Shown here in pieces: positions 54,156-64,000 of a stretch of DNA of 64,000 nt. Where the stretch lies: assembly GCF_000374925.1 (NCBI RefSeq), contig NZ_KB895542.1:241456-305455 (forward strand), written 5' to 3'. The position numbers were made by a program, and so were the translations under genes. The notes under the pieces were generated by a model. The model was not told where the DNA came from, searched no databases, and saw nothing but the letters and a program-made list of their open reading frames with translations. Each line of letters starts with the position of its first letter. Position 1 is the stretch's first letter. This stretch comes from Arthrobacter sp. 131MFCol6.1. GTDB taxonomy: Bacteria > Actinomycetota > Actinomycetes > Actinomycetales > Micrococcaceae.

Positions 54156-54218
54156 CGTTGCCCTATCACTTAGCGTCCCTTTGCCGCCGGAATAGCCGCC
54201 AAAAGTGATAGCGCAACG
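54156..54218. repeat. Long imperfect inverted repeat between convergent genes
   Basis: CGTTGCCCTATCACTT (54156-54171) pairs with AAGTGATAGCGCAACG (54203-54218) with one mismatch. The 31-base loop holds two copies of GCCGCC. It lies between the PHP gene and the DNA methyltransferase, has no T-run, and looks more like a palindromic repeat element than a terminator. Confidence 0.65.
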
Positions 54219-54256
54219 GGCGGTGCGGCGGTGCGGGGCGGGCTGAGGTTGGCGGG

Positions 54257-55129
54257 TCAGACGGTCGGGAAAGACGTGAACTGCGCCTTCGCGGCCAGGC
54301 GCTTGGCCATGACGTCGATGGCCGGCTGGTTCTGGTCCACGCACACGAACCTGCGGTCGAGTTTCGCGGCCACGGATCCGAGCGTGCCGGAACCTGCGAA
54401 GAAGTCCAGGCACCAGTCGCCCGGCCGGCTCGAGGCCGCAACCACGCGGCGGATAAGCCCCTCCGGCTTCTGCGTCGGGTAGCCGGTCTTCTCCTTGCCG
54501 GTCGGCGAAACGATCGTGTGCCACCACACGTCCGTGGGCAGCTTCCCGAGCTCGCGCTTGGCGGGGGTGACAAGTCCGGGCGCCATGTAGGGCTCACGGT
54601 CCACCTCGGCGGAGTCGAAATGGTACTTGGCCGGGTTCTTGACGTAGACCAGGATGTTGTCGTGCTTGGTGGGCCAGCGGTACTTGGCCCGTGCACCGTA
54701 GTCGTACGCCCAGATGATCTCGTTCAGGAAGCATTCGCGGCCAAAGATCGCGTCCAGCATGACCTTCGCGTAGTGCACCTCGCGGTAGTCCAGGTGCAGG
54801 TACAAGGTGCCGTCGTCGGCCAGGAGCCGCCAGGCCTCCACGAGCCGGGGCTCGAGGAAGGACCAGTAGTCGCTGAACGCGTCGTCGTACTTGTGCAGCG
54901 CGCCCTTGATGGTGTCGTAGGACCGGCCCTTGAACCCGACACGGTCACCCTCGCCGCCGGCGTTGAGCACCATCCTGGTTTCCTGGCGCCGCTGGACCCG
55001 GCCCGTGTTGAAGGGCGGGTCCACGTAAATCAGTGTGAAGGCGCCGTCCGGCAGCGTGGGGAGGTATTCCGCGTTGTCCGCGTGTACCACCAGGTTGCTG
55101 CCGTCCGGCGCCCAGACGGTGTCAGTCAT
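54257..55129 (-). CDS. Site-specific DNA methyltransferase (orphan, beta class)
   Basis: N4-cytosine or N6-adenine methyltransferase of 290 residues. Motif IV is YVDPPFNTG (Asp37-Phe40 core) near the N terminus and the SAM-binding motif LDFFAGSGTLGSVA is near the C terminus, the order of the beta class. Target-recognition residues lie between, in the WAYDYGARAKYRWPTKHD region. No restriction nuclease gene is nearby, so it appears solitary. It starts eight bases after the stop of the DEAD-box gene and is probably in its operon. Target sequence and role are unknown; gene regulation or replication timing are known roles of solitary enzymes. Confidence 0.88.
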   Translation of the reverse strand: MTDTVWAPDGSNLVVHADNAEYLPTLPDGAFTLIYVDPPFNTGRVQRRQETRMVLNAGGEGDRVGFKGRSYDTIKGALHKYDDAFSDYWSFLEPRLVEAWRLLADDGTLYLHLDYREVHYAKVMLDAIFGRECFLNEIIWAYDYGARAKYRWPTKHDNILVYVKNPAKYHFDSAEVDREPYMAPGLVTPAKRELGKLPTDVWWHTIVSPTGKEKTGYPTQKPEGLIRRVVAASSRPGDWCLDFFAGSGTLGSVAAKLDRRFVCVDQNQPAIDVMAKRLAAKAQFTSFPTV

Positions 55130-55137
55130 GGAGGGGA

Positions 55138-56904
55138 TTAGGCCTCGGCGCCGCTCGGCTGTGCGTCGCCGCCGGCCACTACCTCGCCGTTGCGCCGGCG
55201 GGTGCGGGTCCGGCGCCGGGCACGGGTTGCCCGGTCCACCTCGGTGGGGGCCTTCGCCGGCGCGGCGGCAGCAGCTTCCGGCCCCTGTCCGTTGGCGGTG
55301 GACGCCGTGGCGGCATCGGCCTCGGCAGCAGGACGGCGACGGCGGTCGCCGGAGCGTCCGCCGGCTTCGGCGCCGCTGCGGCGCGAGTCACGGCCGCCGG
55401 TGCGGCTGCCTTCCCGGGCGCCGTCACGGCCGCCGGTGCGGCTGCCTTCCCGGGCACCGTCACGGCTGCCCGTGCGGCTGGTTTCGCGGCCGCTGTCCTT
55501 TGCGCTGGTGCGCGAGTTCTTCTTGCCGGTCTCGCCGAGGTCCTCGAGGACCTCCGCGTCGACGCCGGCCAGCACACGCTTGTCGCGGGGCAACCGGCCC
55601 TTGGTGCCCGCGGGGATGTCGAGTTCCTCGAACAGGTGGGGCGAGGACGAGTAGGTTTCCACGGGCTCGGGGTAGCTCAGGCCGAGGGCCTTGTTGATGA
55701 GCCCCCAGCGCGGCATGTCGTCCCAGTCAACAAAGGTCACGGCGGTGCCCTTGTTGCCGGCACGGCCGGTGCGGCCCACGCGGTGCAGATAGATCTTCTC
55801 GTCTTCGACGCACTGGTAGTTGATCACGTGGGTGACGTCGTCGACGTCGATGCCGCGGGCAGCGACGTCGGTAGCCACGAGGACGTCCACCTTGTTGTTG
55901 CGGAAGGCGCGCAGAGCCTGTTCGCGGGCGCCCTGGCCGAGGTCGCCGTGGATGGCGGCCGCGGCGAAGCCGCGGTCCACGAGTTCCTCGGCCACCTTCG
56001 CGGCGGTGCGCTTGGTCTTGGTGAAGATGATGGTGCGGCCGCGTCCGCGGGCCTGCAGGATGCGGGCCACGACCTCCACCTTGTCCATGCTGTGGGCACG
56101 GTAGATCAGCTGGCGGATGTCGCGCTTGGTCAGGCCTTCGTCGTCCGGGTCCGCGGCGCGGATGTGGGTCGGCTGGGTCATGTAGCGGCGGGCCATGGCG
56201 ATGACCGGGCCGGGCATGGTGGCGGAGAACAGGAGCGTCTGGCGGACCGCGGGCGTGCCGGCGATCAGGGTTTCCACGTCCGGCAGGAACCCGAGGTCCA
56301 GCATCTCGTCGGCTTCGTCGAGGATGACGATCTTGACGTTCTTCAGGCTCAGGTGCTTCTGCTTGTAGAGGTCGATCAGGCGGCCGGGGGTGCCGACGAC
56401 AACTTCGACGCCGTTCTGCAGCGCCTCGACCTGCGGCTCGTAAGCGCGGCCTCCGTAAATGGTGGCAATGCGGGCGTTGCGCTTCTTGGCGGCGTTTTCG
56501 AGGTCCTTGGCTACCTGGACGGCGAGTTCGCGGGTGGGCACGATCACCAGGGCCTGCGGGGCGCCGGGAACGGCCAGCTTGTCAAAGCCGGCATCGTCAC
56601 GGCCGACGACGCGCTGCAGCGCCGGGATGCCGAAGCCGAGGGTTTTGCCCGTACCGGTCTTGGCCTGGCCGATGATGTCGTGCCCTGCCAGTGCGACCGG
56701 CAGCGTCATGGCCTGGATCGGGAAGGGGTGGGTGATGCCGGCGTCGGCCAGGGACTCCACGATGTCCGCGCGGACATTGAAGTCGGCAAAGGTCTTCTCG
56801 GCAATCTCGTGCGGCTTTTCGTCCGAGATGATGGTCTCTTCGGGCTCGATGGTCTCCGTGCCGGACTCATCGGTCAGAAGCTGGTGCGTGTGCAATTCAC
56901 TCAC
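55138..56904 (-). CDS. DEAD-box RNA helicase (RhlE-like)
   Basis: ATP-dependent RNA helicase of 588 residues. Helicase motifs are complete: GQAKTGTGKT (motif I), VPTRELAVQV (Ia), ILDEADEML (II), LFSATMPG (III), and RGIDVDDVTHVIN with HRVGRTGRAG (V, VI). The C-terminal 120 residues are arginine/glycine-rich with a repeated unit near 55380-55490 (REGSRTGGRDGA), ending in a basic tail (RRTRTRRRNGEV) that probably binds RNA. M. tuberculosis RhlE (Rv3211) lies next to a ferritin-like gene (Rv3210c) and one close to it is found here beyond the RNB gene. GTG 56904 follows AAGGAAA. Confidence 0.93.
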   Translation of the reverse strand: MSELHTHQLLTDESGTETIEPEETIISDEKPHEIAEKTFADFNVRADIVESLADAGITHPFPIQAMTLPVALAGHDIIGQAKTGTGKTLGFGIPALQRVVGRDDAGFDKLAVPGAPQALVIVPTRELAVQVAKDLENAAKKRNARIATIYGGRAYEPQVEALQNGVEVVVGTPGRLIDLYKQKHLSLKNVKIVILDEADEMLDLGFLPDVETLIAGTPAVRQTLLFSATMPGPVIAMARRYMTQPTHIRAADPDDEGLTKRDIRQLIYRAHSMDKVEVVARILQARGRGRTIIFTKTKRTAAKVAEELVDRGFAAAAIHGDLGQGAREQALRAFRNNKVDVLVATDVAARGIDVDDVTHVINYQCVEDEKIYLHRVGRTGRAGNKGTAVTFVDWDDMPRWGLINKALGLSYPEPVETYSSSPHLFEELDIPAGTKGRLPRDKRVLAGVDAEVLEDLGETGKKNSRTSAKDSGRETSRTGSRDGAREGSRTGGRDGAREGSRTGGRDSRRSGAEAGGRSGDRRRRPAAEADAATASTANGQGPEAAAAAPAKAPTEVDRATRARRRTRTRRRNGEVVAGGDAQPSGAEA

Positions 56905-57254
56905 AGGGGAGTTTCCTTATTCATTTTGGGCTGCGCTGCTTGCTCAACGGGGCCGGCCATGGTGGCCGTTCCGGAGCACGCTCAGGCGCGCAAGCAATTC
57001 CAGTGGAAGCCGATCGCGGGCTATCTAAATGCTGGCACTGGGGACCAGCGGGTGTATCTCAAGATCGCGTAGGGGCGGGCTTGTTGAATTCGAAAATCAT
57101 GGAAATCAACGACCGGGCATCCATTTCTACCTCTTCAGTCTAGCTGTACAAGGCGCGGATCCTCGACTGGCCGGGTGATTGCGCCTCGGGAGGCCGCCGC
57201 GAGCGGGCCGGCTGCGGACCGCCAGCGGTCCGTCGACGGGCCTGCAGGGGGCCG
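56905..57254 (-). promoter_or_regulatory. Intergenic leader region upstream of the helicase operon
   Basis: The 350-base gap contains no gene I can support. Its first 100 bases nearest the RNB gene are plain sequence. TAGACT on the minus strand at 57137-57142 is a possible -10, which would give the helicase mRNA a leader of about 225 bases. Long leaders are usual for cold-regulated DEAD-box mRNAs; no specific structure was identified. Confidence 0.35.
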
Positions 57255-58748
57255 TCAGCCCACGAGCTCCAACTGGATTTCCCGCGTGGCGATGTCCGAG
57301 GACACCACCCGGACCCGGACTTTGGTGCCCGGTTCCAGTTCGCCGGGGCAACGTGCGGTCACGGCGGGCTCGGCGATCTGGACGATCCCGGACGGGCCGT
57401 TTCCGTTGCCGTTGGTCTTCCCGCCATTCCCGTTGCTGGTGCCGTTGATGCTTTTTGCCGGCTTCGGACCGGAGATGACGACGGCGTCGAATTCCTGGCC
57501 GATGTGGTTGACGAGCAGCGCCGCCTCCACGGTGTCCAGCGACAGCCGCTCCAGTTTCGCGGCCAGCTGGTCCGAAGTGCCCATGATGGCCGGGAGGGAC
57601 GGCAGTGCTTTCCGGGCCCAGGCAGGAACTTCGGTGCCGTTGCTCAGGGCTTCGCAGATCACCAGCACGAAGCGGTCGACCAGCCGCCGCAACGGTGCCG
57701 TGGAATGGGCGTAGGCGGCGCCGATGGCGGACTGGACGGCGGCGTCGGGCACCGTGCCGTCGAAGGGCGTGTACCCGGCGCCGCGGAAGAGCATCCCGGC
57801 CGAATGCACAATGGCCAGCTGCCGGGGGTCCGTCGGGTCAAGGGTCCGCAGGTACTCGCCATAGCGCATTTCCCCGTCCCAGGGCTTGCCGAGGGCGTGG
57901 GTCTGCCGGTGGAAGTGGCGCAGTGACGCCTCGTCCGGGGCGGGCATCGTGCGCAGGATGCCGACTTTGCCCCGGAGCATGAGCGCGGCGGCGGCCATCC
58001 CGGTCATGAGTGAAATCTGGGCGTTCCAGTCCTCCACCGGCAGCGGCGGGGCCGCCACGATCCGGTAGCCGCCGTCGGGCAGCTGCTGGATCTCCTGCTC
58101 CGGCATGTTCAGGCTCGCGCCGCCGCGCAGGCGTTCCAGTTCCACCCGTTTGATGCCTACTTCTTTCAGCAGCTGCAGCACGGGCGCCGCGGTGCCGGCG
58201 TCGAGCTCGGCCTGCACACCTTTGTAGTTGAGCTTCGCGCGGCTGCGGACCTGTGCCCGGCGCACGAGGACCGAGGCGACCTCTGCCGCGGCGTCGAGCT
58301 CGAACTCCCAGACGAAAGCAGCGCACAGCTGCCCGGCGAGCAGGCTGCCGGCGGCCTCGCTGATGATCTCCGGGTGCAGCGGAATCCGGCCGTCCGGGGT
58401 GTAGAAGGTCTGGCCGCGGCGCCGGGTCTCGGCGTCGAGCGCCCCGCCCGGGGCGACAAACGAGGGGACGTCGGCGATGGCATAGAAGACCTTGTAGCCG
58501 CCGTCGCTCCGTTCGATAAACAGGGCCTGGTCCAGGTCGGTGGACGACGCCGGATCGATGGTCACGAACTCGACATGCGTGAGGTCAAGGTCCGGGAGCT
58601 TGTGCTCGGCCACTGCCGCCTCCGCGTCGCGCAGCACAACTTCGGGGAACGGGCCGGGCAGTTCCAGGGTGGTGCGCAACGCCTTGAGGGCCCCGGCAAG
58701 CTGGTTCTGCTGCTCGTGGACACTGGGGGTCAGGCGATGATGGGACAC
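57255..58748 (-). CDS. RNB-domain ribonuclease (RNase II/R family)
   Basis: Exoribonuclease-like protein of 497 residues from GTG 58748. The catalytic RNB domain starts with VTIDPASSTDLDQALFIE (Asp residues that bind magnesium) and contains HSTAPLRRLVDRF near its end. The N terminus lacks the two cold-shock domains of full RNase II, and the C terminus has only a short beta-rich S1-like end, interrupted by an asparagine/glycine-rich loop (SNGNGGKTNGNGNG). Such short forms are common in actinobacteria. A TACCCT box ends seven bases before the GTG, making a leaderless transcript likely. It is divergent from the ferritin-like gene. Confidence 0.85.
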   Translation of the reverse strand: MSHHRLTPSVHEQQNQLAGALKALRTTLELPGPFPEVVLRDAEAAVAEHKLPDLDLTHVEFVTIDPASSTDLDQALFIERSDGGYKVFYAIADVPSFVAPGGALDAETRRRGQTFYTPDGRIPLHPEIISEAAGSLLAGQLCAAFVWEFELDAAAEVASVLVRRAQVRSRAKLNYKGVQAELDAGTAAPVLQLLKEVGIKRVELERLRGGASLNMPEQEIQQLPDGGYRIVAAPPLPVEDWNAQISLMTGMAAAALMLRGKVGILRTMPAPDEASLRHFHRQTHALGKPWDGEMRYGEYLRTLDPTDPRQLAIVHSAGMLFRGAGYTPFDGTVPDAAVQSAIGAAYAHSTAPLRRLVDRFVLVICEALSNGTEVPAWARKALPSLPAIMGTSDQLAAKLERLSLDTVEAALLVNHIGQEFDAVVISGPKPAKSINGTSNGNGGKTNGNGNGPSGIVQIAEPAVTARCPGELEPGTKVRVRVVSSDIATREIQLELVG

Positions 58749-58755
58749 GAAAATC

Positions 58756-58761
58756 AGGGTA
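58756..58761 (-). promoter_or_regulatory. -10 box of RNB gene, leaderless
   Basis: TACCCT on the minus strand ends seven bases before GTG 58748. It lies 16 bases from the divergent -10 box at 58778. Confidence 0.5.
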
Positions 58762-58777
58762 GCCCGATTTCCGCTAT

Positions 58778-58783
58778 TAGTCT
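58778..58783 (+). promoter_or_regulatory. -10 box of ferritin-like gene, leaderless
   Basis: TAGTCT ends six bases before ATG 58790. The adjacent ATG 58787 would be only three bases away. Confidence 0.5.
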
Positions 58784-58789
58784 TGGATG

Positions 58790-59461
58790 ATGAGCGCAAC
58801 TGCGGACGATCCGGCCCTCTACAACAGCTTCATTGCCGACCTGCTGGGAGTCTTGGCGTACGGCGAGCTTTCCGCCTTCGAACGGCTGTCCTCGAGTGCC
58901 CGGTATTCGCCCACGCTGCATGACCGTGCGGTGCTGGGCAGGATGGCGGTGGTCGAGTTCCAGCATTACGAACTCGTCCGGGCCCGGCTCGAGCACATGG
59001 GCCTGGACACGGAAGCCGCCATGCTCCCGTTCCAGCCTTCGGTGGACCACTTCCACGAACGCACGCGCCCGTCGGACTGGTACGAAGCCCTCATGAAGGC
59101 CTACGTGATCGACACGGTCGCCGCGGACTTTTACGGCGTCGTCGGCCGGTACGTCGACACCGCGACCCGGAAGCTGATCGGGCAGGTTCGCTCCACCGGG
59201 GAGTCCACGGCCGTGCTGCAGGAGCGCCTCAAAGCGGCCCTGGCCGATGACCCCCGGCTGGCGTCGCGCCTGGCGTTGTGGGCCAGGCGCCTGCTGGGGG
59301 AGGTCCTGAACCACGCCCAGCGCGTCAGCGCTGAGCACGCGTTCCTCGGCGGGCTCTCGGGGCTGGACGACGCCGGCGCCCGGGCGCTGGTCAACGGCCT
59401 GGCGGCCGAGCTCGCAGCGAACCACGCGCGCCGGATGACGGAGCTGGGTCTCGCCGGATAG
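58790..59461 (+). CDS. Ferritin-like fold protein (MiaE/Rv3210c-like)
   Basis: All-helical protein of 223 residues. It carries the diiron-type pattern GELSAFERL, VEFQHYELV (ExxH), VAADFYG and EVLNHAQRVSAEHAF, typical of ferritin-like hydroxylases related to MiaE. M. tuberculosis Rv3210c, next to rhlE, is the likely counterpart. The iron site and any oxygenase activity are inferred from spacing. ATG 58790 is preferred because of the TAGTCT box; an ATG at 58787 immediately precedes it. It is convergent with thiE. Confidence 0.78.
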   Translation: MSATADDPALYNSFIADLLGVLAYGELSAFERLSSSARYSPTLHDRAVLGRMAVVEFQHYELVRARLEHMGLDTEAAMLPFQPSVDHFHERTRPSDWYEALMKAYVIDTVAADFYGVVGRYVDTATRKLIGQVRSTGESTAVLQERLKAALADDPRLASRLALWARRLLGEVLNHAQRVSAEHAFLGGLSGLDDAGARALVNGLAAELAANHARRMTELGLAG

Positions 59462-59497
59462 TTCAGGGCCGGCCGGCAGTGCAGTCTGCGGACCTTC

Positions 59498-60202
59498 CTA
59501 GGACGCGGCGTCCAGCGCCGCGAGCAAGGCTGCGGCGGCGTGGGCGGGATCGGTGGCGTCGGTGATCGCCCGGACCACGACGATCCGCCGGGCACCGGCG
59601 TCGACTACCTGTTCCACGTTGCTGAGGTCGATCCCGCCGATCGCGAACCACGGCAGCAGGCTTTCGGCCCGGCCGTTGACCTTGCCGGTTCCCTCCGCGT
59701 CCGCCCCGCCGACCGCCTGGGCGGCGTAGCGCACCAGGTCGAGACCGACGGCGGCGCGTCCGGGCTTGGTGGGCGTCGCCCACACGGGGCCCACGCAGAA
59801 ATAATCGAGCCCTTTGCGGCCGGGCGCGGCAGCAATGGCGGCGTCCACCTGCTTCGGGCTGTGGGTGGACAGGCCGATCACGGCATCCTTGCCCAGGAAG
59901 CCGCGGGCGGCGTCGAGCGAAATGTCCTTCTGGCCGACATGGAACACCGGAGCCCCGGACAAGGAAGCGATGTCCGCCCGGTCGTTGACGGCCCACAGCC
60001 GCCCGTGCCGCTGCGCTGCGCTGTGCAGGACCTCCAGCAGTTCCAGTTCCTCGGAGGCCTCGAGCGACTTGTCGCGCAACTGGATGATGTCCACGCCGCC
60101 GGCGAAGGCGGCGTCGACGAAGTCCTCGAAGTCGCCGCGGTCCCTGCGGGAGTCGGTGCAGAGATAGAGGCGGGCGGTGGTGTGGAGGGGGTCCTGGCTC
60201 AT
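59498..60202 (-). CDS. thiE: Thiamine-phosphate synthase
   Basis: Joins the pyrimidine (HMP-PP) and thiazole (THZ-P) halves of thiamine. The 234-residue TIM-barrel protein has [25 protein letters not shown] (the usual HLGQxD), and [11 protein letters not shown], with an alanine-rich C terminus. A segment around residue 170 ([12 protein letters not shown]) is an extra loop. ATG 60202 has a TAGGCT box six bases upstream, so this gene escapes the TPP riboswitch of the divergent thiO-thiS-thiG genes. Confidence 0.94.
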   Translation of the reverse strand: MSQDPLHTTARLYLCTDSRRDRGDFEDFVDAAFAGGVDIIQLRDKSLEASEELELLEVLHSAAQRHGRLWAVNDRADIASLSGAPVFHVGQKDISLDAARGFLGKDAVIGLSTHSPKQVDAAIAAAPGRKGLDYFCVGPVWATPTKPGRAAVGLDLVRYAAQAVGGADAEGTGKVNGRAESLLPWFAIGGIDLSNVEQVVDAGARRIVVVRAITDATDPAHAAAALLAALDAAS

Positions 60203-60208
60203 GGGACC

Positions 60209-60214
60209 AGCCTA
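60209..60214 (-). promoter_or_regulatory. -10 box of thiE, leaderless
   Basis: TAGGCT on the minus strand ends six bases before ATG 60202. Confidence 0.6.
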
Positions 60215-60221
60215 GTTCCTC

Positions 60222-60227
60222 TAAACT
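60222..60227 (+). promoter_or_regulatory. -10 box of thiOSG operon
   Basis: TAAACT predicts a transcript starting near 60234, exactly where the riboswitch begins. Only seven bases separate it from the thiE -10 on the other strand, so the two promoters overlap. Confidence 0.55.
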
Positions 60228-60233
60228 GGGCGC

Positions 60234-60335
60234 ATACCGCGGGAGCCCGCAGCAGCCGTGTCGCCGCTGCCCGGCTGAGAGGGCGTCAGAGCCGACCGCT
60301 TGACCTGATCCGGCTAGTACCGGCGTAGGGAAGGA
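60234..60335 (+). promoter_or_regulatory. TPP riboswitch
   Basis: A thi-box element upstream of thiO. The conserved CTGAGA is at 60275-60280, ACCTGATC at 60303-60310, and GGCTAGTACCGGCGTAGGGA follows to about 60331. The long stem between CTGAGA and ACCTGATC is typical. The AAGGAA ribosome site at 60331-60336 lies at the 3 prime border, so TPP binding probably hides it and blocks translation of thiO. Known function: repression by thiamine pyrophosphate. Confidence 0.93.
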
Positions 60336-60342
60336 ATTTTTC

Positions 60343-62716
<2,374 letters not shown>

Positions 62717-62851
62717 AGCCGTGCTTTGAAGCCCCCGGGGACCGGGCCGGCAGGGCCCGGTTCCAGCATCCTCAAGAACTCCAAGCGGTCCTCGCCGCAT
62801 GGCTCGCACATGGCCGTCACTGCCGAAAGCCAGCACCTACATAACTGGGCG

Positions 62852-64000
62852 CTACTGGTCGGGCCGGAAGTATCTGTTCCGGCGGGGTGTCTGGGCGGGG
62901 TCGAGGTGGGGTGGCGGGATGAACCAGGGGATGCCGGTCCGCATCTGGATGTTCCAGTGTTCCTTGTGGATCACGTGGTGGTGATGGGAGCAGAGCAGGG
63001 TTCCGTTCCCGGTTCCGGTGGTTCCGCCGCGGGACCAGTAGGTGATGTGGTGGGCCTCGCACCAGGGCGCGGGAATGGTGCATTGCGGGAAGGCGCAGCC
63101 GCGGTCCCGGGCGGTGATGGCCTTGCGGATGTGAGGCGGGAAGACCCGGGAGGCGCGGCCGATGTCCAGGACCTGGCCCTTCCCGCCGAGGACGACCGGG
63201 ATGATGTCGGCGTCGCAGGCGATTTTGCGGATGGTGCCGGCGGTGGCGGGCCCGGTGAACAGCATCGAGCCGGTCTGCTGCGGCGCCCCTGTGCTGTGCG
63301 GGGATCGGGGTCCGAGGCGCGGGGCGCCTGCTGTGGCGCCGTGGGAGTCCTGGAGCCGGGTGAGCAGGTCGCGGTAGTCGATGGTGGCCATGACCTGGGG
63401 CCGGAGCCCGCCGGCGGCGGGCAGCCCTCCGGTTGCCAGTGCCGCCTTGCAGGCGCCGACCAGCCCGTCGAGCAGCCGTTGCGGCCGGGAGCGGAGGTCC
63501 AGAACCGGCAGCGAGGGGTCCTCTTCCGCCGTGGCGGGGTCCGCGGCGGATCCGGGCTGGTCCGCCGCCGCCCCGTTCTCGCCCGCCCCGTCCTCGCCGG
63601 CCCCGTCTTCGCCCGGTCCGGCCTGCGCCGTGGTACCGGCGGCGGTGCCCTCGCCGGTGTCGGGGCCGGTGCGGGGGTTGGTGGCGGTGTTCATCACGGT
63701 GATCAGGTGTTCGAACTGGTCCGCGGTGGCGAAGATTTCCAGGTGCTGCAGGCCGTGCCGGGGTTTGCGGAGGAAGGCGCCCTGGAGCTGGCGGAGCAGT
63801 TCCTCGGAAGGTTCGGCGCCGTCCTGGTCCAGCGCCTCGGCCCAGCTGCGGCTGACCCGGGCGAGGAAGTCGGCGTCGTTCTCGGCCGCGGTGCGGGTCA
63901 GGGCGTGCTCCATCGCCGCCGCGGCCTCGGGGAGGCAGCTGTGCCGGACCCGGTCCAGGGCGAGCGTGATGACCGTCGCGGCCCGGGACGCGACCTCGCC
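62852..64000 (-). CDS. DUF222/HNH endonuclease-like protein (partial)
   Basis: The frame is open to the right edge of the window, so the N terminus is missing; 382 residues are visible. The front part (GEVASRAATVITLALDRV, and ATADQFEHLITVMN further on) is DUF222 (13E12-type). The C-terminal part has an HNH fold: DRGCAFPQCTIPAPWCEAHHI, with HH as metal ligands, and LLCSHHHHVIH. A low-complexity acidic segment (TGPGEDGAGEDGAGENG-like) separates the two. Such proteins occur in many copies in actinobacterial genomes; their role is not established, though some are linked to mobile elements. It is convergent with the thiamine operon. Confidence 0.85.
   Translation of the reverse strand, partial: GEVASRAATVITLALDRVRHSCLPEAAAAMEHALTRTAAENDADFLARVSRSWAEALDQDGAEPSEELLRQLQGAFLRKPRHGLQHLEIFATADQFEHLITVMNTATNPRTGPDTGEGTAAGTTAQAGPGEDGAGEDGAGENGAAADQPGSAADPATAEEDPSLPVLDLRSRPQRLLDGLVGACKAALATGGLPAAGGLRPQVMATIDYRDLLTRLQDSHGATAGAPRLGPRSPHSTGAPQQTGSMLFTGPATAGTIRKIACDADIIPVVLGGKGQVLDIGRASRVFPPHIRKAITARDRGCAFPQCTIPAPWCEAHHITYWSRGGTTGTGNGTLLCSHHHHVIHKEHWNIQMRTGIPWFIPPPHLDPAQTPRRNRYFRPDQ

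Noticed and set aside
62852..64000. Mobile intron or IS endonuclease
   Set aside because: DUF222/HNH proteins occur in many copies in actinobacteria; no terminal repeats or transposase are visible in the window.

Overview
The window is a 64 kb piece of a high-GC actinobacterial chromosome, most likely from Arthrobacter or a close relative (Pseudarthrobacter, Micrococcaceae). Three things point there: strong G/C third-position bias, many GTG starts, and a gene order that, from memory, follows the Mycobacterium tuberculosis backbone (xseB-xseA-ispH-ychF, typA, fdxC-aminotransferase, dapD/dapE, a LOG gene, DUF3117, O-methyltransferase, sigE-rseA-tatB, mrp, DUF1003, MgtE-N, stress protein). The genus is an inference. 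No rRNA, tRNA, prophage, IS element or CRISPR array was seen.

Layout. 1-2.5 kb: end of an osmoprotectant ABC importer and an AlaA-type aminotransferase. 2.5-10 kb: PPK2 kinase, exonuclease VII (xseA, xseB), a membrane protein, ispH, rmuC, ychF. 10-23.2 kb: two complete peptide ABC importers, each with a binding lipoprotein, two permeases and a two-domain ATPase; the first carries an inverted PH-domain gene and a possible structured leader RNA. 23.3-26.6 kb: an SGNH-hydrolase lipoprotein and typA. 26.6-29 kb: a repeat-rich accessory islet in which an orphan gene with an AbiEi-like N terminus and a DUF559 nuclease-like C terminus lies between two arrays of CATG-centred palindromic repeats. 29-37 kb: ferredoxin, dapC, citrate synthase, TetR regulator, a transglycosylase-like protein, and divergent dapD and dapE. 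37-40.5 kb: glutamate importer gluABCD. 40.6-51.5 kb: LOG protein, DivIVA-domain protein, GT-C glycosyltransferase, DUF3117, O-methyltransferase, sigE with its anti-sigma gene, tatB, mrp, DUF1003, MgtE-N/CBS protein, stress protein. 51.5-59.5 kb: aminopeptidase P, PHP phosphoesterase, DNA methyltransferase, DEAD-box helicase, RNB ribonuclease, ferritin-like protein. 59.5-62.7 kb: thiamine genes thiE and thiOSG, the latter behind a TPP riboswitch. The right edge cuts a DUF222/HNH gene.

The genes are mainly housekeeping: lysine/peptidoglycan precursor supply (dapC, dapD, dapE), isoprenoid, thiamine and TCA metabolism, nutrient uptake, envelope stress and RNA/DNA maintenance. A recurrent signal is a TANNNT -10 box ending 6-7 bases before a start codon, which predicts that about a dozen of these genes make leaderless mRNAs; this was used to choose several starts. 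The most unusual stretch is 27.0-28.7 kb. Short intergenic tandem repeats also occur at several other gene ends.
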